A stretch of 19,834 nt of DNA from Bacteroidales bacterium (GCA_015486475.1 WFRO01000337.1:1-19834), one strand, 5' to 3'. Positions 7,325 through 15,660 are shown, counted from the stretch's first letter. Notes: generated from the letters alone by a model not told the origin. Numbers and translations are program-made.

Positions 7325-8485
7325 ATGGAGAACAAACTGAAATACGGAATGATCGGCGGGGGTACCGGATCATTTATCGGGCCTGTACACCGCATGGCTG
7401 CCGAATTGGACGGCATGGCACAACTGGTATGCGGAGCGTTCAGCAGCGACCCCGGACGTTCATCCGCTTCCGGCAAAGAACTGGGGCTGGATCCTGCCAG
7501 GATCTACCCCGATTTCCGGACCATGATAACCTCGGAACGGGAGTTGCCCGAAGAGAGCCGGATGGATTTCGTCGTCATCGTCACACCCAATCATCTGCAT
7601 TACGAGCCGGCACGGATAGCTTTGGAGAACGGCTTTCATGTGGTGTGTGACAAGCCGCTCACCCGCACGCTGCAGGAGGCAGTAGCGCTGGGAGAAACAG
7701 TAAAAAAGAGTGGCCTGCTGTTTGCACTCACCCATACCTATACGGGTTATCCCATGGTAAAAAAGGCCCGTGAGCTGGTGCGCAGCGGCGCCCTGGGCAG
7801 GATACACAAGGTGATGGTCACCTACCTGCAGGGCTGGCTCTCCTCCTACCCCGAAGGCAGCGGCCAGAAACAGGCGCTCTGGCGCACCGACCCCCGCTAT
7901 ACCGGCAAGACCAGCACCATGGGAGACATAGGCACCCATGCGGAGAACCTCATCTCCTACGTATCGGGACTGAAGATACAGGAGATCTCAGCCCAGCTTA
8001 ACACCCTCATCAAGGAACGCAAGATGGACGATGACGGCAGTGTCATGCTCCGGTATGAGGACGGAGTGGCAGGAGCCATCCTGGTCAGCCAGGTGGCCAC
8101 CGGCGAAGAGAACAATGTGACCCTGCGCATCTATGGGGAGAAAGGAGGCCTGGAATGGAACCAGATGGAACCCAACTCCCTCATCGTCCGTTGGGAAGAG
8201 GGGCCCATGGAGGTATACCGCACCGGCGTGAGCGTGAGAAGCATCACCGGTGGATATGACCCGGGAAACCGCCTGCCCTCAGGACATCCCGAAGGGTTCA
8301 TAGAAGCCTTTGCCAATATTTATAAACAGTTCGAACAGGCCCTCCTCGACAGGAAAGCAGGGAAATCACCTCCCCCCCACGGTTATGATTTTCCCACCGT
8401 GGAAGATGGCATCCAGGGCATGAAGTTCCTCGAAAAAGTGGTGGAATCCTCCCGGTCGGAGAAAAAATGGATCACCTTTACATAA
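7325..8485 (+). CDS. Cytoplasmic Gfo/Idh/MocA-family oxidoreductase
   Basis: A 386-residue oxidoreductase without a signal peptide, so presumably cytoplasmic. The N-terminal nucleotide loop is GGGTGSFIG (11-19), followed by VHRMAAELDG. The dehydrogenase motif reads DKP (D109-K110-P111, in VVCDKPLTRT), with the lysine kept and Glu replaced by Asp. GDIGTHAENL carries the histidine expected at the active site. It could reduce or oxidise a sugar or inositol derivative taken up after envelope processing, but the substrate is not identifiable. It shares only family features with the two exported oxidoreductases here and is not a recent copy. pckA starts 49 bases downstream on the same strand, so read-through is possible. 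Confidence 0.9.
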   Translation: MENKLKYGMIGGGTGSFIGPVHRMAAELDGMAQLVCGAFSSDPGRSSASGKELGLDPARIYPDFRTMITSERELPEESRMDFVVIVTPNHLHYEPARIALENGFHVVCDKPLTRTLQEAVALGETVKKSGLLFALTHTYTGYPMVKKARELVRSGALGRIHKVMVTYLQGWLSSYPEGSGQKQALWRTDPRYTGKTSTMGDIGTHAENLISYVSGLKIQEISAQLNTLIKERKMDDDGSVMLRYEDGVAGAILVSQVATGEENNVTLRIYGEKGGLEWNQMEPNSLIVRWEEGPMEVYRTGVSVRSITGGYDPGNRLPSGHPEGFIEAFANIYKQFEQALLDRKAGKSPPPHGYDFPTVEDGIQGMKFLEKVVESSRSEKKWITFT

Positions 8486-8534
8486 CAGAACCTAAGATCA
8501 TTCGTTTATCATAAAATAAATAAAAGGAATAAAT

Positions 8535-10163
8535 ATGACTGAAAAAAACAAGAACAGAAACAGGAATTTTCATAACCTGGAAGGTCAGTACGGCCTGGAT
8601 TATCTGGAGCTTAAGAACCTGAACCACGTTTACTGGAATCCAGTGACAGCGGTATTGTACGAACATGTCATCCAGCGACGGGAGGGGCTTCTCTCCCACC
8701 TGGGACCTATGGTGGTGCGTACCGGCACCTACACGGGCCGTTCGCCCAACGATAAGTTCATTGTGAAAGAGAAGAGCACGCAGGACCTCATCGCCTGGGG
8801 GGATGTGAACCGGCCGTTCAGGCCCGTGCAGTTCGACTGCCTGTGGAAACGCATGCAGGCCTACCTGCAGGGAAAGGACATTTTTGTCCAGGACAGTTAC
8901 ATAGGCTCCGATCCCGACCACCGCGTACCGTTGCGCGTGATCACCGAATATGCCTGGCAGTCCCTGTTCGCCAGGAACATGTTCAACCGCATCCTGGATA
9001 CGGAAGAGCTGCGGCATTTCATACCCGAATATACCATTGTGGCGCTGCCGGGCTTTAAGGCGATCCCCGAAACCGACGGCACCAACTCCGAGGCGTTCAT
9101 CATCCTGAACCTGGCCAAAAAGATGGTGATCATCGGCGGCACCAGCTATGCCGGAGAGATCAAGAAATCAGCCTTCACGCTGATGAACTTCCTCCTGCCA
9201 CAAAAAGAGGTGATGCCCATGCACTGTAGCGCCAATGTCGGTCCCGAAGGCGATACGGCCTTGTTCTTCGGCCTGTCGGGCACCGGCAAAACAACGCTCT
9301 CGGCCGATCCCTCACGGCACCTGATCGGGGATGACGAGCACGGCTGGACCGACAAAGGGGTTTTCAACTTTGAAGGAGGATGTTATGCCAAAGTGATCCG
9401 GCTCTCCGAGGAGGCCGAGCCGGAGATCTACGAGACCACCCGCCGTTTCGGCACCATCCTGGAGAATGTGGCCATTGATACGGTAACGCGACGCATCGAT
9501 CTGGACGATGCCTCGCTGACCGAGAACACCCGGGCTTCCTATCCCCTGACCCATCTGGAGAATATCGTCCCGGAGGCCATGGGTGGCCATCCCCGCAACA
9601 TCATTTTCCTGACGGCAGATGCTTTCGGGGTATTGCCTCCCATCTCACGGCTCACGCCGGAGCAGGCCATGTACCAGTTCCTGCTGGGCTATACCGCCAA
9701 GGTGGCAGGCACCGAGCGGGGCATCACCGAGCCGCAGGCCACTTTCAGCAGTTGCTTCGGTGAGCCTTTCATGCCGATGTCTCCCACCGTCTATGCCAGG
9801 CTGCTGGGCCGCAAGATCGAAGAGCAGGGAGCCCACACCTGGCTGGTCAACACCGGATGGATCGGAGGCCCTTACGGAACCGGCGAACGCATCTCAATCA
9901 AGTATACACGCGCTCTGCTCAATGCCGCACTGGAAGGCAAACTGGACGATGTGGAATACAGCACGGACCCGGTGTTCGGCCTTTCCGTGCCGCTCAGCTG
10001 CCCCGGCGTGCCTTCGGAGATCCTTCTGCCGCGAAACACCTGGAAAGACAAAAATGCTTATGATGAGCAGGCCGGGAAGCTGGCGGCCCTCTTCCGGAAG
10101 AACTTCAAAAAATACGAATCCGAAGTGGGTGAAGAGGTGGTCGCAGCCGGTCCCAAAGGATGA
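8535..10163 (+). CDS. pckA: Phosphoenolpyruvate carboxykinase (ATP)
   Basis: A 542-residue protein, close to the usual ~540 for ATP-type PEPCK. It interconverts oxaloacetate + ATP with phosphoenolpyruvate + CO2 + ADP in the cytoplasm. The P-loop (kinase-1a) is GLSGTGKTT (246-254, K252). The kinase-2 metal site is LIGDDEHGW (263-271, D266/D267). The substrate loop RTGTYTGRSPNDKF is near residue 62, and NFEGGCYAK and NTGWIGGPYGTG are also conserved. No key residue is missing. In anaerobic Bacteroidota this enzyme often runs in the carboxylating direction during succinate-forming fermentation, and in others it is gluconeogenic. The sequence does not decide. A strong terminator follows 48 bases after the stop. 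Confidence 0.98.
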   Translation: MTEKNKNRNRNFHNLEGQYGLDYLELKNLNHVYWNPVTAVLYEHVIQRREGLLSHLGPMVVRTGTYTGRSPNDKFIVKEKSTQDLIAWGDVNRPFRPVQFDCLWKRMQAYLQGKDIFVQDSYIGSDPDHRVPLRVITEYAWQSLFARNMFNRILDTEELRHFIPEYTIVALPGFKAIPETDGTNSEAFIILNLAKKMVIIGGTSYAGEIKKSAFTLMNFLLPQKEVMPMHCSANVGPEGDTALFFGLSGTGKTTLSADPSRHLIGDDEHGWTDKGVFNFEGGCYAKVIRLSEEAEPEIYETTRRFGTILENVAIDTVTRRIDLDDASLTENTRASYPLTHLENIVPEAMGGHPRNIIFLTADAFGVLPPISRLTPEQAMYQFLLGYTAKVAGTERGITEPQATFSSCFGEPFMPMSPTVYARLLGRKIEEQGAHTWLVNTGWIGGPYGTGERISIKYTRALLNAALEGKLDDVEYSTDPVFGLSVPLSCPGVPSEILLPRNTWKDKNAYDEQAGKLAALFRKNFKKYESEVGEEVVAAGPKG

Positions 10164-10210
10164 TCCGGCAAAAGGAAAGATCCCCTTTATGCTGACAGGG
10201 GGTCCGGCAC

Positions 10211-10242
10211 AAAAAAAGGGCTGCATTACAGCCCTTTTTTTT
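10211..10242. terminator. Intrinsic terminator after pckA, bidirectional
   Basis: The stem GGGCTG (10218-10223) / CAGCCC (10229-10234) has the 5-base loop CATTA. Seven A precede it and eight T follow it, extending the stem. It ends the pckA transcript and could also stop minus-strand transcripts coming from the oxidoreductase gene at 10529. Confidence 0.93.
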
Positions 10243-10252
10243 ATCCCAGATT

Positions 10253-10307
10253 ACGCATTAGGAAGCTAAGTATTAGCTGAACTAATGCGTTAGCTGGGGT
10301 TAACCCC
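10253..10307. repeat. Nested hairpin and adjacent GGGGTTAACCCC palindrome
   Basis: Outer arms ACGCATTAG (10253-10261) / CTAATGCGT (10282-10290) enclose inner arms AGCTA (10264-10268) / TAGCT (10274-10278), with loop AGTAT and small asymmetric bulges. Five bases further on, GGGGTTAACCCC (10296-10307) is a perfect 12-base palindrome. There is no T-tract, so this is not a standard terminator. It lies between converging genes. Confidence 0.7.
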
Positions 10308-10528
10308 GATCTAGTGATATGTCCATCGGATTATGACGCACCCAATGTACCCTTAACCCCACGCGCCCCCTCGGTCCCCTGTCACCTTCGCCGTGGCTTC
10401 GGTGCCCAATGAAAGGGGAAGTCCACCCACAAATCAGTAGACATTGTAGGCAAAGGTCCCCCCTTTAGGGGGTCAGGGGGGCGGGAGGGACAAGCTTGAA
10501 AATGCATTGTTTTATGGTTGACTTAGGT
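10308..10528. other. Gene-free gap with a GC-rich stem
   Basis: No plausible gene is seen in either direction. The only structure noted is a G/C-run stem near 10459-10472 (CCCCC TTTA GGGGG) followed by further G runs to about 10490. The rest shows no repeats, promoter boxes or RNA fold that I recognise. Confidence 0.5.
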
Positions 10529-12211
10529 TTATCCCAGATACTCAATGGGTTTGAGGTTGGTCTCCTGTAACTTCTCAGGTACGGGTTTCAGGTCAACGAT
10601 CTGCTCCTTATCATAGTCCCATTCGACACGTTTGCCTTCACGCATGGCGATCACGCCCATCAGGTTGGTGATGGCTTCCTCAAAGCCCCGGTCAATGTTA
10701 CAGCTGGGCTGTGTCTTCTTACGGATGGCTTCGAGCCAGTTTTTGATGTGCAGGTGTGTGGTATTGACACGCTTCCCTCCACGATAGGTATAGAGGAGTC
10801 CGCGGCCGGCGAAATACTGCTCGGTGGCTGTCGTGATGGCATCGGGGTTCTTGCGTCCCGGTACATAGGAATAGATCGGCACATCAGGCTTGATATCGCC
10901 ATTCTCGATCAGCTTTTTATACCGGTCGGAGCGTCTGTCAGCATAGACGTTGAGGGTACTTCCCAGGTCCATATAACCGTCGTGACCCATGATCACCTTG
11001 CCGCGGTTCTTACTGCTGGCGAGGGTAGCGCTGTAAAGCAGGGTCATATCCCGGTCGGGATACTCGAAGATCTCCTGCTGCACATCATACACCGTGCGGC
11101 CATCCTGGAAATAGTAGATACCACCCGATCCGGAGGCGTACTGCGGGATGCCCATCTCCAGGATCTGGTTGATGGCATCAAATTCGTGGGTAAAGAGATC
11201 GCCGGAGAGGCCCGTACTGTAATCCCACCAGCAACGCCAGCGGAAGAAACGCTTGAGGTCGAAATCATGCCAGGGAGCCTGGCCGATGAACTGTTTCCAG
11301 TCGATATTCTTCGGTGAAGCTTTGGGGTGGATGGGATACACCCATGCTCCGTTGGGATCATTGCGGTTGGTGGTCACCTCGATCAGGTTGATCTTCCCCA
11401 GGAGGTTTTTTTCGACCGCTTCCTTCGCCTTGATATAGCTCTCGGTCTCACGTCCCTGGTGTCCCAGCTGGAAGGCGATGCCGGCCTTTTTCACCTCCCG
11501 GCGTACGGCATAAGCCTCGGGGAGGGTCCAGGTCATGGGCTTCTCACAATAGACATGCTTGCCATGACGGGCTGCCTCGATGGTGATGGGAGCATGCCAG
11601 TGGTCAGGGGCGGCAATGATCACGGCATCGATATCATCGGCCGCCATCATCTCCTGGTAGGTACGGTATCTTTTCACATTGTCCGGGAGTTTGGCACCGG
11701 TACCCTGCCGCTTGATATTGGCAGCTGTTTCCATGGCTTCCTGCGCATGGATGTCAAAGACATCACACACACCGTTGAACACAATGTTCAGGTCTTCCTG
11801 CTCCATGAACTCCTGATAGCGTTTGTCGCGCGGGTTCTTCTCAGCAGCTTCCCTCAGCTTGTCGATCTTAGCGGGATGGAGAAATCCGGCAGCCTGCATG
11901 AGCTGCGGACCGCGGATACCAAACCCCACGATCCCCAGACGCAACTGCTTTCCCGATACGGGTGTCGAAGACATCACCGGCGGGGCATACTCCATGCCCA
12001 CCTCATCCCGTATCACTTTCTTGATCAGTTGATCATAACGGCGCTTCTTGTAATAACCCCAGGCAAAAACCCCCAATACAGGGACGGTAGCGAGGCTCTT
12101 CAGGATGTCACGACGTTTCATCTGCTTCCCGGACAAGGTTTCTTTCTCTTTGCCGGTTTCCTTATTTTCCTGACCTTCTCCGGCCGGATTCTTCTGATCT
12201 TTTTCTTCCAT
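10529..12211 (-). CDS. Gfo/Idh/MocA-family oxidoreductase, Tat-type N-terminus
   Basis: A 560-residue oxidoreductase with a highly charged 30-residue leader, then MKRRDILKSL (R33, R34) and a hydrophobic stretch (ATVPVLGVFAWGYY). This is a Tat-like signal or signal anchor. M31 is an alternative start that would give a normal-length Tat signal. The Rossmann loop LGIVGFGIRG is at about 92-101. The EKP motif is intact (E223-K224-P225, in HVYCEKPMTW). APDHWHAPI and GLSGDLFTHEFDAI are conserved in this exported subfamily. No obvious signal cleavage site follows the hydrophobic stretch, so it may stay membrane-anchored. It starts 11 bases after the stop of the DoxX-like gene and is presumably in the same transcript. 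The likely role is envelope sugar oxidation with an unknown substrate. Confidence 0.9.
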   Translation of the reverse strand: MEEKDQKNPAGEGQENKETGKEKETLSGKQMKRRDILKSLATVPVLGVFAWGYYKKRRYDQLIKKVIRDEVGMEYAPPVMSSTPVSGKQLRLGIVGFGIRGPQLMQAAGFLHPAKIDKLREAAEKNPRDKRYQEFMEQEDLNIVFNGVCDVFDIHAQEAMETAANIKRQGTGAKLPDNVKRYRTYQEMMAADDIDAVIIAAPDHWHAPITIEAARHGKHVYCEKPMTWTLPEAYAVRREVKKAGIAFQLGHQGRETESYIKAKEAVEKNLLGKINLIEVTTNRNDPNGAWVYPIHPKASPKNIDWKQFIGQAPWHDFDLKRFFRWRCWWDYSTGLSGDLFTHEFDAINQILEMGIPQYASGSGGIYYFQDGRTVYDVQQEIFEYPDRDMTLLYSATLASSKNRGKVIMGHDGYMDLGSTLNVYADRRSDRYKKLIENGDIKPDVPIYSYVPGRKNPDAITTATEQYFAGRGLLYTYRGGKRVNTTHLHIKNWLEAIRKKTQPSCNIDRGFEEAITNLMGVIAMREGKRVEWDYDKEQIVDLKPVPEKLQETNLKPIEYLG

Positions 12212-12222
12212 TGTATATGCTG

Positions 12223-12714
12223 TTAACGCTGAGATTTTTTCTTAAACAGAGGGGCAAGGAGGGCATCCAGCCCGATGCGGGTGGGAAAGACATACAGGAC
12301 CAGCAGGGCTGCCAGCTCTATAAGGGTCTTGTTCACGATCATATAGCTTCCCTCGGCAGGCACGGAAAATACCAGGCCGGGGAAAGGAGGATGCGAGAGA
12401 TAATAAAGGGCCAGAAGGACGATCCCCGAAAAGATGGAGAGACGCGTAAAAAGCCCCAGGATCAGACCCAGTCCGATAAGCACAAGACCCCATTCATTAA
12501 GGAAATCCACCGTATGGAGGACCGAAGGCTTGTAGGTCAGGGAGTGGAAAAAGCCGCTCATGAACCCTTTCGAGTCGAGCAGATAGGCCGCCGACGACCA
12601 GTCGGGGTTGGTAAGCTTAACAAGGCCTTCATACAGGAAATGCCACCCGATGAGGGTCCTCAGGGTCACCAGAAATGAAGTCTGGCCCAACGTGTAGTCA
12701 CATGATCGTTTCAT
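12223..12714 (-). CDS. DoxX/DoxD-like integral membrane protein
   Basis: A 163-residue membrane protein with about four helices. The N-terminal stretch LRTLIGWHFLYEGLVKL followed by TNPDWSSAAYLL fits the DoxX/DoxD group, which includes the small subunit of thiosulfate:quinone oxidoreductase. ALYYLSHPPFPG and NKTLIELAALLVLY are also typical. Distant relatives act with quinones, but the catalytic role of this subgroup is not established. The frame is open from a TTG at 12732, giving six extra residues. I chose the ATG at 12714 because a perfect -7 element covers the TTG. It lies 11 bases upstream of the oxidoreductase gene at 12211, so a joint function at the membrane is plausible. The charged tail (KKKSQR) should be cytoplasmic. 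Confidence 0.82.
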   Translation of the reverse strand: MKRSCDYTLGQTSFLVTLRTLIGWHFLYEGLVKLTNPDWSSAAYLLDSKGFMSGFFHSLTYKPSVLHTVDFLNEWGLVLIGLGLILGLFTRLSIFSGIVLLALYYLSHPPFPGLVFSVPAEGSYMIVNKTLIELAALLVLYVFPTRIGLDALLAPLFKKKSQR

Positions 12715-12729
12715 ATGCAAAAATTTTTT

Positions 12730-12737
12730 CAAAGGTA
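12730..12737 (-). promoter_or_regulatory. -7 element TACCTTTG before the DoxX-like gene
   Basis: On the minus strand TACCTTTG matches the Bacteroidota -7 box exactly. The start point would fall near 12723, just before the ATG at 12714. No TTTG is found at the expected -33 distance. Instead a 7-base inverted repeat, AAATCCG/CGGATTT (12740-12759), fills the spacer and could bind a regulator. Confidence 0.4.
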
Positions 12738-12803
12738 ATAAATCCGGGGCAACGGATTTGTTTTATTTTAACCGGTAATAATTAAATTTTTTGTGGTTTA
12801 CTG

Positions 12804-15461
12804 TTATTGCGGGGTATATTGTCCCATCAGGATGGCATTGAACAGCAACTTGAAGGTTGCTGGTGTGGAGACCCGGAACTGGGGGTTGAAACCCATCAGG
12901 ATCATCTGACCTTTTCCTTTCCGTATCCAGACGATGGCTGTTTTTCCTCCCAGCAGCTCCGGATGTTCGGCATAACCGCTCATCAGGATGTTCTCTTCGG
13001 GATAATTCCCCATAACACGGCGGTCACAGTCAAAAGGGGGCAAAGAGGTTGCAAAAACAGGACGGCCGCGGGAGAAGACGCCCACCGAAGAGAGCATACC
13101 CTCTGAAACCGGCATACCGGGATTGAGCTGCACCCTGACCAGCGACCCCGGGACATACAGGCCTTTTTCGGCCAGGGAAGAGGAGATGTCATGGAAGGGC
13201 AGCGTGAAGTTCTCCTTGGTCGTGGTCTTTCCATTCTTGCGGGAGACGGTCTGTTTCCCTTCGAAGAGGGCCGTGGAGCTGCCCCAGGAGATGATCTTCC
13301 CGCCGTCCTCGAACCATTTCATCAGTTTCTGAAGGCCATCCTTGCCCATGCCCCTGGTATATTCCGGTGCATAATAAGACATATAATAGCTGCCGGCGCC
13401 GGCCGTGCCGCCCAGCAACGCGGATTTGGATGACGAGGGGAAGATGATCATATCATAGGCGGAAAGATCGGCAGAAGGGATATCTCCGGGATGGAGCACT
13501 TTGAAAGGAATATGGTAGGTATCGAAAAGATAGCGGGTCCAGCCGGCATCCATATCATGGTAATAGGTTTCTACCAAAGCAATGCGTGGTATGGTGAACG
13601 ATCCTTCAGAGAGGGTGGTCCCCTCACTGACAGACACCGGTGTGAAGGTGAGCATTTTGTTCAGAAGATCCCACCCTTCTTTGTCTTTGGCCGACCTGGA
13701 AACGACAAAACTGCCTGCTGCATATTTTTTACCGTCGATCACCACATCTTCTTGCAGGCGCTTCACTGTCATTCCGTTTTGGGCGGCCAGGAAAGCAGCC
13801 TTAAAACTCTCGTTATAGTCCACGGGCAGGATCACCGTTTTCACCTCCGGGGCCAGGGGCTGTTCGAGGAGCGTGAAGGTCTCTTTGAGAGGCACCAGGG
13901 AGGCACCCACCTCCGGGGCCGGCTCGGTGACCGTCACCGTTTTTATCTGCCGCTGCAATGGCAGCGACCAGGTGGTAATATCATAAGGTTTGATGATCTT
14001 CCCGCCCGGGGTATAATGACGTACGGGGAATTCCTGTTTTTCCATCACCTCCTTGATGAAGGCCCGGAAAGGCTGGGCCAGGGGCACCACCAGGTCGCCC
14101 GTATGGAAAAGACGGTCATTGAGCATCACGTCTTTTTTCAATGTATAGACGTTCACCCCCTGTTCGCGCAAAAGATTGACCAGACCGACCAGTTCGCTCA
14201 CGTCATGCTGCTCGCGGGGCATGATATAATAATAAGGAGGCTGTGTTTCCCCCAGCTCCACCTCTTTTTTACACAGATCGTTCCGGAATTTCAGGATCTT
14301 GTCATGATAAAGAGCAGCGGTTTTAATAATGGAGCGCACCGAGACCTGCTCATATTCCACGATATCCCCCAGGCGCCACCAGCCCCCTTCCCAGGGCATG
14401 GGCATATTGATGCTTTTCTTGTATTCAGACAATCCTTTTCCCCCCACCCTCAGTTCGTTAGGCTCCACATAGATGGGTGTTGCATAACGGGCACTGGCAC
14501 ACTCGGTAAGAAAGGCAATGACATTCTGCCAGATACAGGTCTCTGTCGAACCGGGCCAGTAATTATCAAAAGCATAATGTTGCGATACGCCGGCCAACCC
14601 TGCATGGGTCATATCATTAATGAGGTTCTGCCCGAAGATCCCCGTCCAGGTCCACATATTGGCATCGATGTTGATGGCTATGGGATCGGAGTTGGGCGGG
14701 ACATAGTAACGTGGGCCTGTCGTGCCCATCTGGTGTTTTTCGACCATCACCTGTGGAAACCAGGTCTGCGTAAAAATGCGTTGTATGTTACGCGTATCTT
14801 CCTGGGTCAGATTGACAAAGTCACGGTTATTGTCATGCCCAACATACTTATGGTAAACACCGGGAAGAGAAGCCCCCTCGTACTTTGTTCCCTTGTATTT
14901 TCTGTAGTTCTTCACCACCAGGTCCATCCCGTCGGGATTATGACAGGGGACCATCATGTAGACCACCTTATCGAGCCATGCGGTTTTTTCGGGATCGTTG
15001 CTGGTCGTAAGCTCATAAGCCTCCAGCGGGGCTGCCTGCGACGGTCCCACCTCATCACTGTGCATGGATAGGGTCGCTGCCACAAAAACCCGGCCTTCCC
15101 TGATCAGCTGCTTCTGCTCCGCATCACTGAGCGTGGCATCCAGGGCCAGCTTGCGGTTGATCTCCTGCAGATGGCTGAGATTATTGAGGTTCTCTTCGGA
15201 AGAGAAAAAAGCAATGTACATCGGCCGGCCCATAGGGCTCTTGCCAATAGTGACCATCTTCATCCGGGGAGAAGCCTCATCCACTTTCTGAAGATAGGCG
15301 ATCAACTGCTCGTAGTCGATCAGGTTCCTGTCACTGCCCGGAACGAAACCGAAAAAAGACTCCGGCACAGGCACATCAGCAGCACGCGTTAAGGGTGACG
15401 GGAGTAAAAACAGAAAAAAAGAAGCAAAGAAAAAAGTCAGGGAGATCACTTTTTTTGACAT
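12804..15461 (-). CDS. Exported M14-family zinc carboxypeptidase with C-terminal amidotransferase-like domain
   Basis: An 885-residue secreted metallopeptidase. The signal peptide MSKKVISLTFFFASFFLFLL probably ends at TRA-ADV. The M14 domain covers about 45-400. It has zinc ligands H134 and E137 (SMHSDEVG) and H243 (EKHQMG), the substrate-binding pair N212-R213 (DNNRDF), the HNPDG loop (174-178), and a glutamate (E320 in FLTECAS) at the place expected for the catalytic base. All key residues appear present. The C-terminal third (from about 620) has the layout of a class I glutamine-amidotransferase-like fold (ALVETYYHDMDAGWTRYLF, then YDMIIFPSSS), without a nucleophile I can identify. M14 subgroups with this tail are known but poorly characterised. 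The substrate may be peptide or peptidoglycan-derived. The upstream region carries its own -7 box and palindrome, so it is probably a single-gene unit. Confidence 0.9.
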   Translation of the reverse strand: MSKKVISLTFFFASFFLFLLPSPLTRAADVPVPESFFGFVPGSDRNLIDYEQLIAYLQKVDEASPRMKMVTIGKSPMGRPMYIAFFSSEENLNNLSHLQEINRKLALDATLSDAEQKQLIREGRVFVAATLSMHSDEVGPSQAAPLEAYELTTSNDPEKTAWLDKVVYMMVPCHNPDGMDLVVKNYRKYKGTKYEGASLPGVYHKYVGHDNNRDFVNLTQEDTRNIQRIFTQTWFPQVMVEKHQMGTTGPRYYVPPNSDPIAINIDANMWTWTGIFGQNLINDMTHAGLAGVSQHYAFDNYWPGSTETCIWQNVIAFLTECASARYATPIYVEPNELRVGGKGLSEYKKSINMPMPWEGGWWRLGDIVEYEQVSVRSIIKTAALYHDKILKFRNDLCKKEVELGETQPPYYYIMPREQHDVSELVGLVNLLREQGVNVYTLKKDVMLNDRLFHTGDLVVPLAQPFRAFIKEVMEKQEFPVRHYTPGGKIIKPYDITTWSLPLQRQIKTVTVTEPAPEVGASLVPLKETFTLLEQPLAPEVKTVILPVDYNESFKAAFLAAQNGMTVKRLQEDVVIDGKKYAAGSFVVSRSAKDKEGWDLLNKMLTFTPVSVSEGTTLSEGSFTIPRIALVETYYHDMDAGWTRYLFDTYHIPFKVLHPGDIPSADLSAYDMIIFPSSSKSALLGGTAGAGSYYMSYYAPEYTRGMGKDGLQKLMKWFEDGGKIISWGSSTALFEGKQTVSRKNGKTTTKENFTLPFHDISSSLAEKGLYVPGSLVRVQLNPGMPVSEGMLSSVGVFSRGRPVFATSLPPFDCDRRVMGNYPEENILMSGYAEHPELLGGKTAIVWIRKGKGQMILMGFNPQFRVSTPATFKLLFNAILMGQYTPQ

Positions 15462-15488
15462 GGTTGGGGAATTATGGGGTTAAAGGCA

Positions 15489-15520
15489 CAAAAATAAAAA
15501 AGTATCGGTATCATGATACC
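15489..15520 (-). promoter_or_regulatory. -7 box and overlapping palindrome before the M14 gene
   Basis: On the minus strand TATTTTTG (15496-15489) fits TAnnTTTG exactly, 28 bases before the ATG at 15461. The expected -33 position is occupied by the perfect 14-base palindrome GGTATCATGATACC (15507-15520) instead of a TTTG. That arrangement is typical of an operator or activator site. No candidate regulator gene lies next to it. Confidence 0.4.
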
Positions 15521-15525
15521 TGAAA

Positions 15526-15552
15526 CAAAAGAAAAAGAGGCCGGCGGCCTCT
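15526..15552 (-). terminator. Intrinsic terminator on the minus strand
   Basis: Read on the minus strand, AGAGGCC / GGCCTCT (15552-15536) forms a 7-base stem with a GCC loop and runs straight into TTTTCTTTTG. It would end transcripts from the DUF1080 gene at 15828-16613 and insulate the M14 gene. Confidence 0.7.
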
Positions 15553-15607
15553 ATATTTTGCTTCAGAAAGAAAACAGGATCCTTCTTCTTTATTCTGTTT
15601 TATTCTG

Positions 15608-15651
15608 TCATACAATTGTCATTCAGTAGTCATATGGTAGTCATTCAGTAG
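15608..15651. repeat. 11-base tandem repeat, four units
   Basis: Four adjacent 11-mers: TCATACAATTG, TCATTCAGTAG, TCATATGGTAG and TCATTCAGTAG. The second and fourth are identical. Just upstream, TATTCTG occurs twice at a 10-base spacing (15591-15607). Confidence 0.75.
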
Positions 15652-15660
15652 AAATTAATG

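Noticed and set aside
10296..10307. Insertion sequence end or attachment site
   Set aside because: The palindrome is isolated. No transposase, integrase, flanking target duplication or second copy is visible in the window.
12740..12759. Hairpin AAATCCG/CGGATTT as terminator of the M14 gene
   Set aside because: On the minus strand it is followed by ATTACCTTTG and has no T-tract. The T-rich side faces the plus strand, where no gene ends. It is better read as part of the DoxX-like gene's control region.
13491..15071. Open frame of 526 codons on the plus strand
   Set aside because: It lies antisense to the M14 peptidase gene, which has all its catalytic residues. The antisense reading is rich in His, Gly and Pro with no domain, as expected from the codon bias of the real gene.
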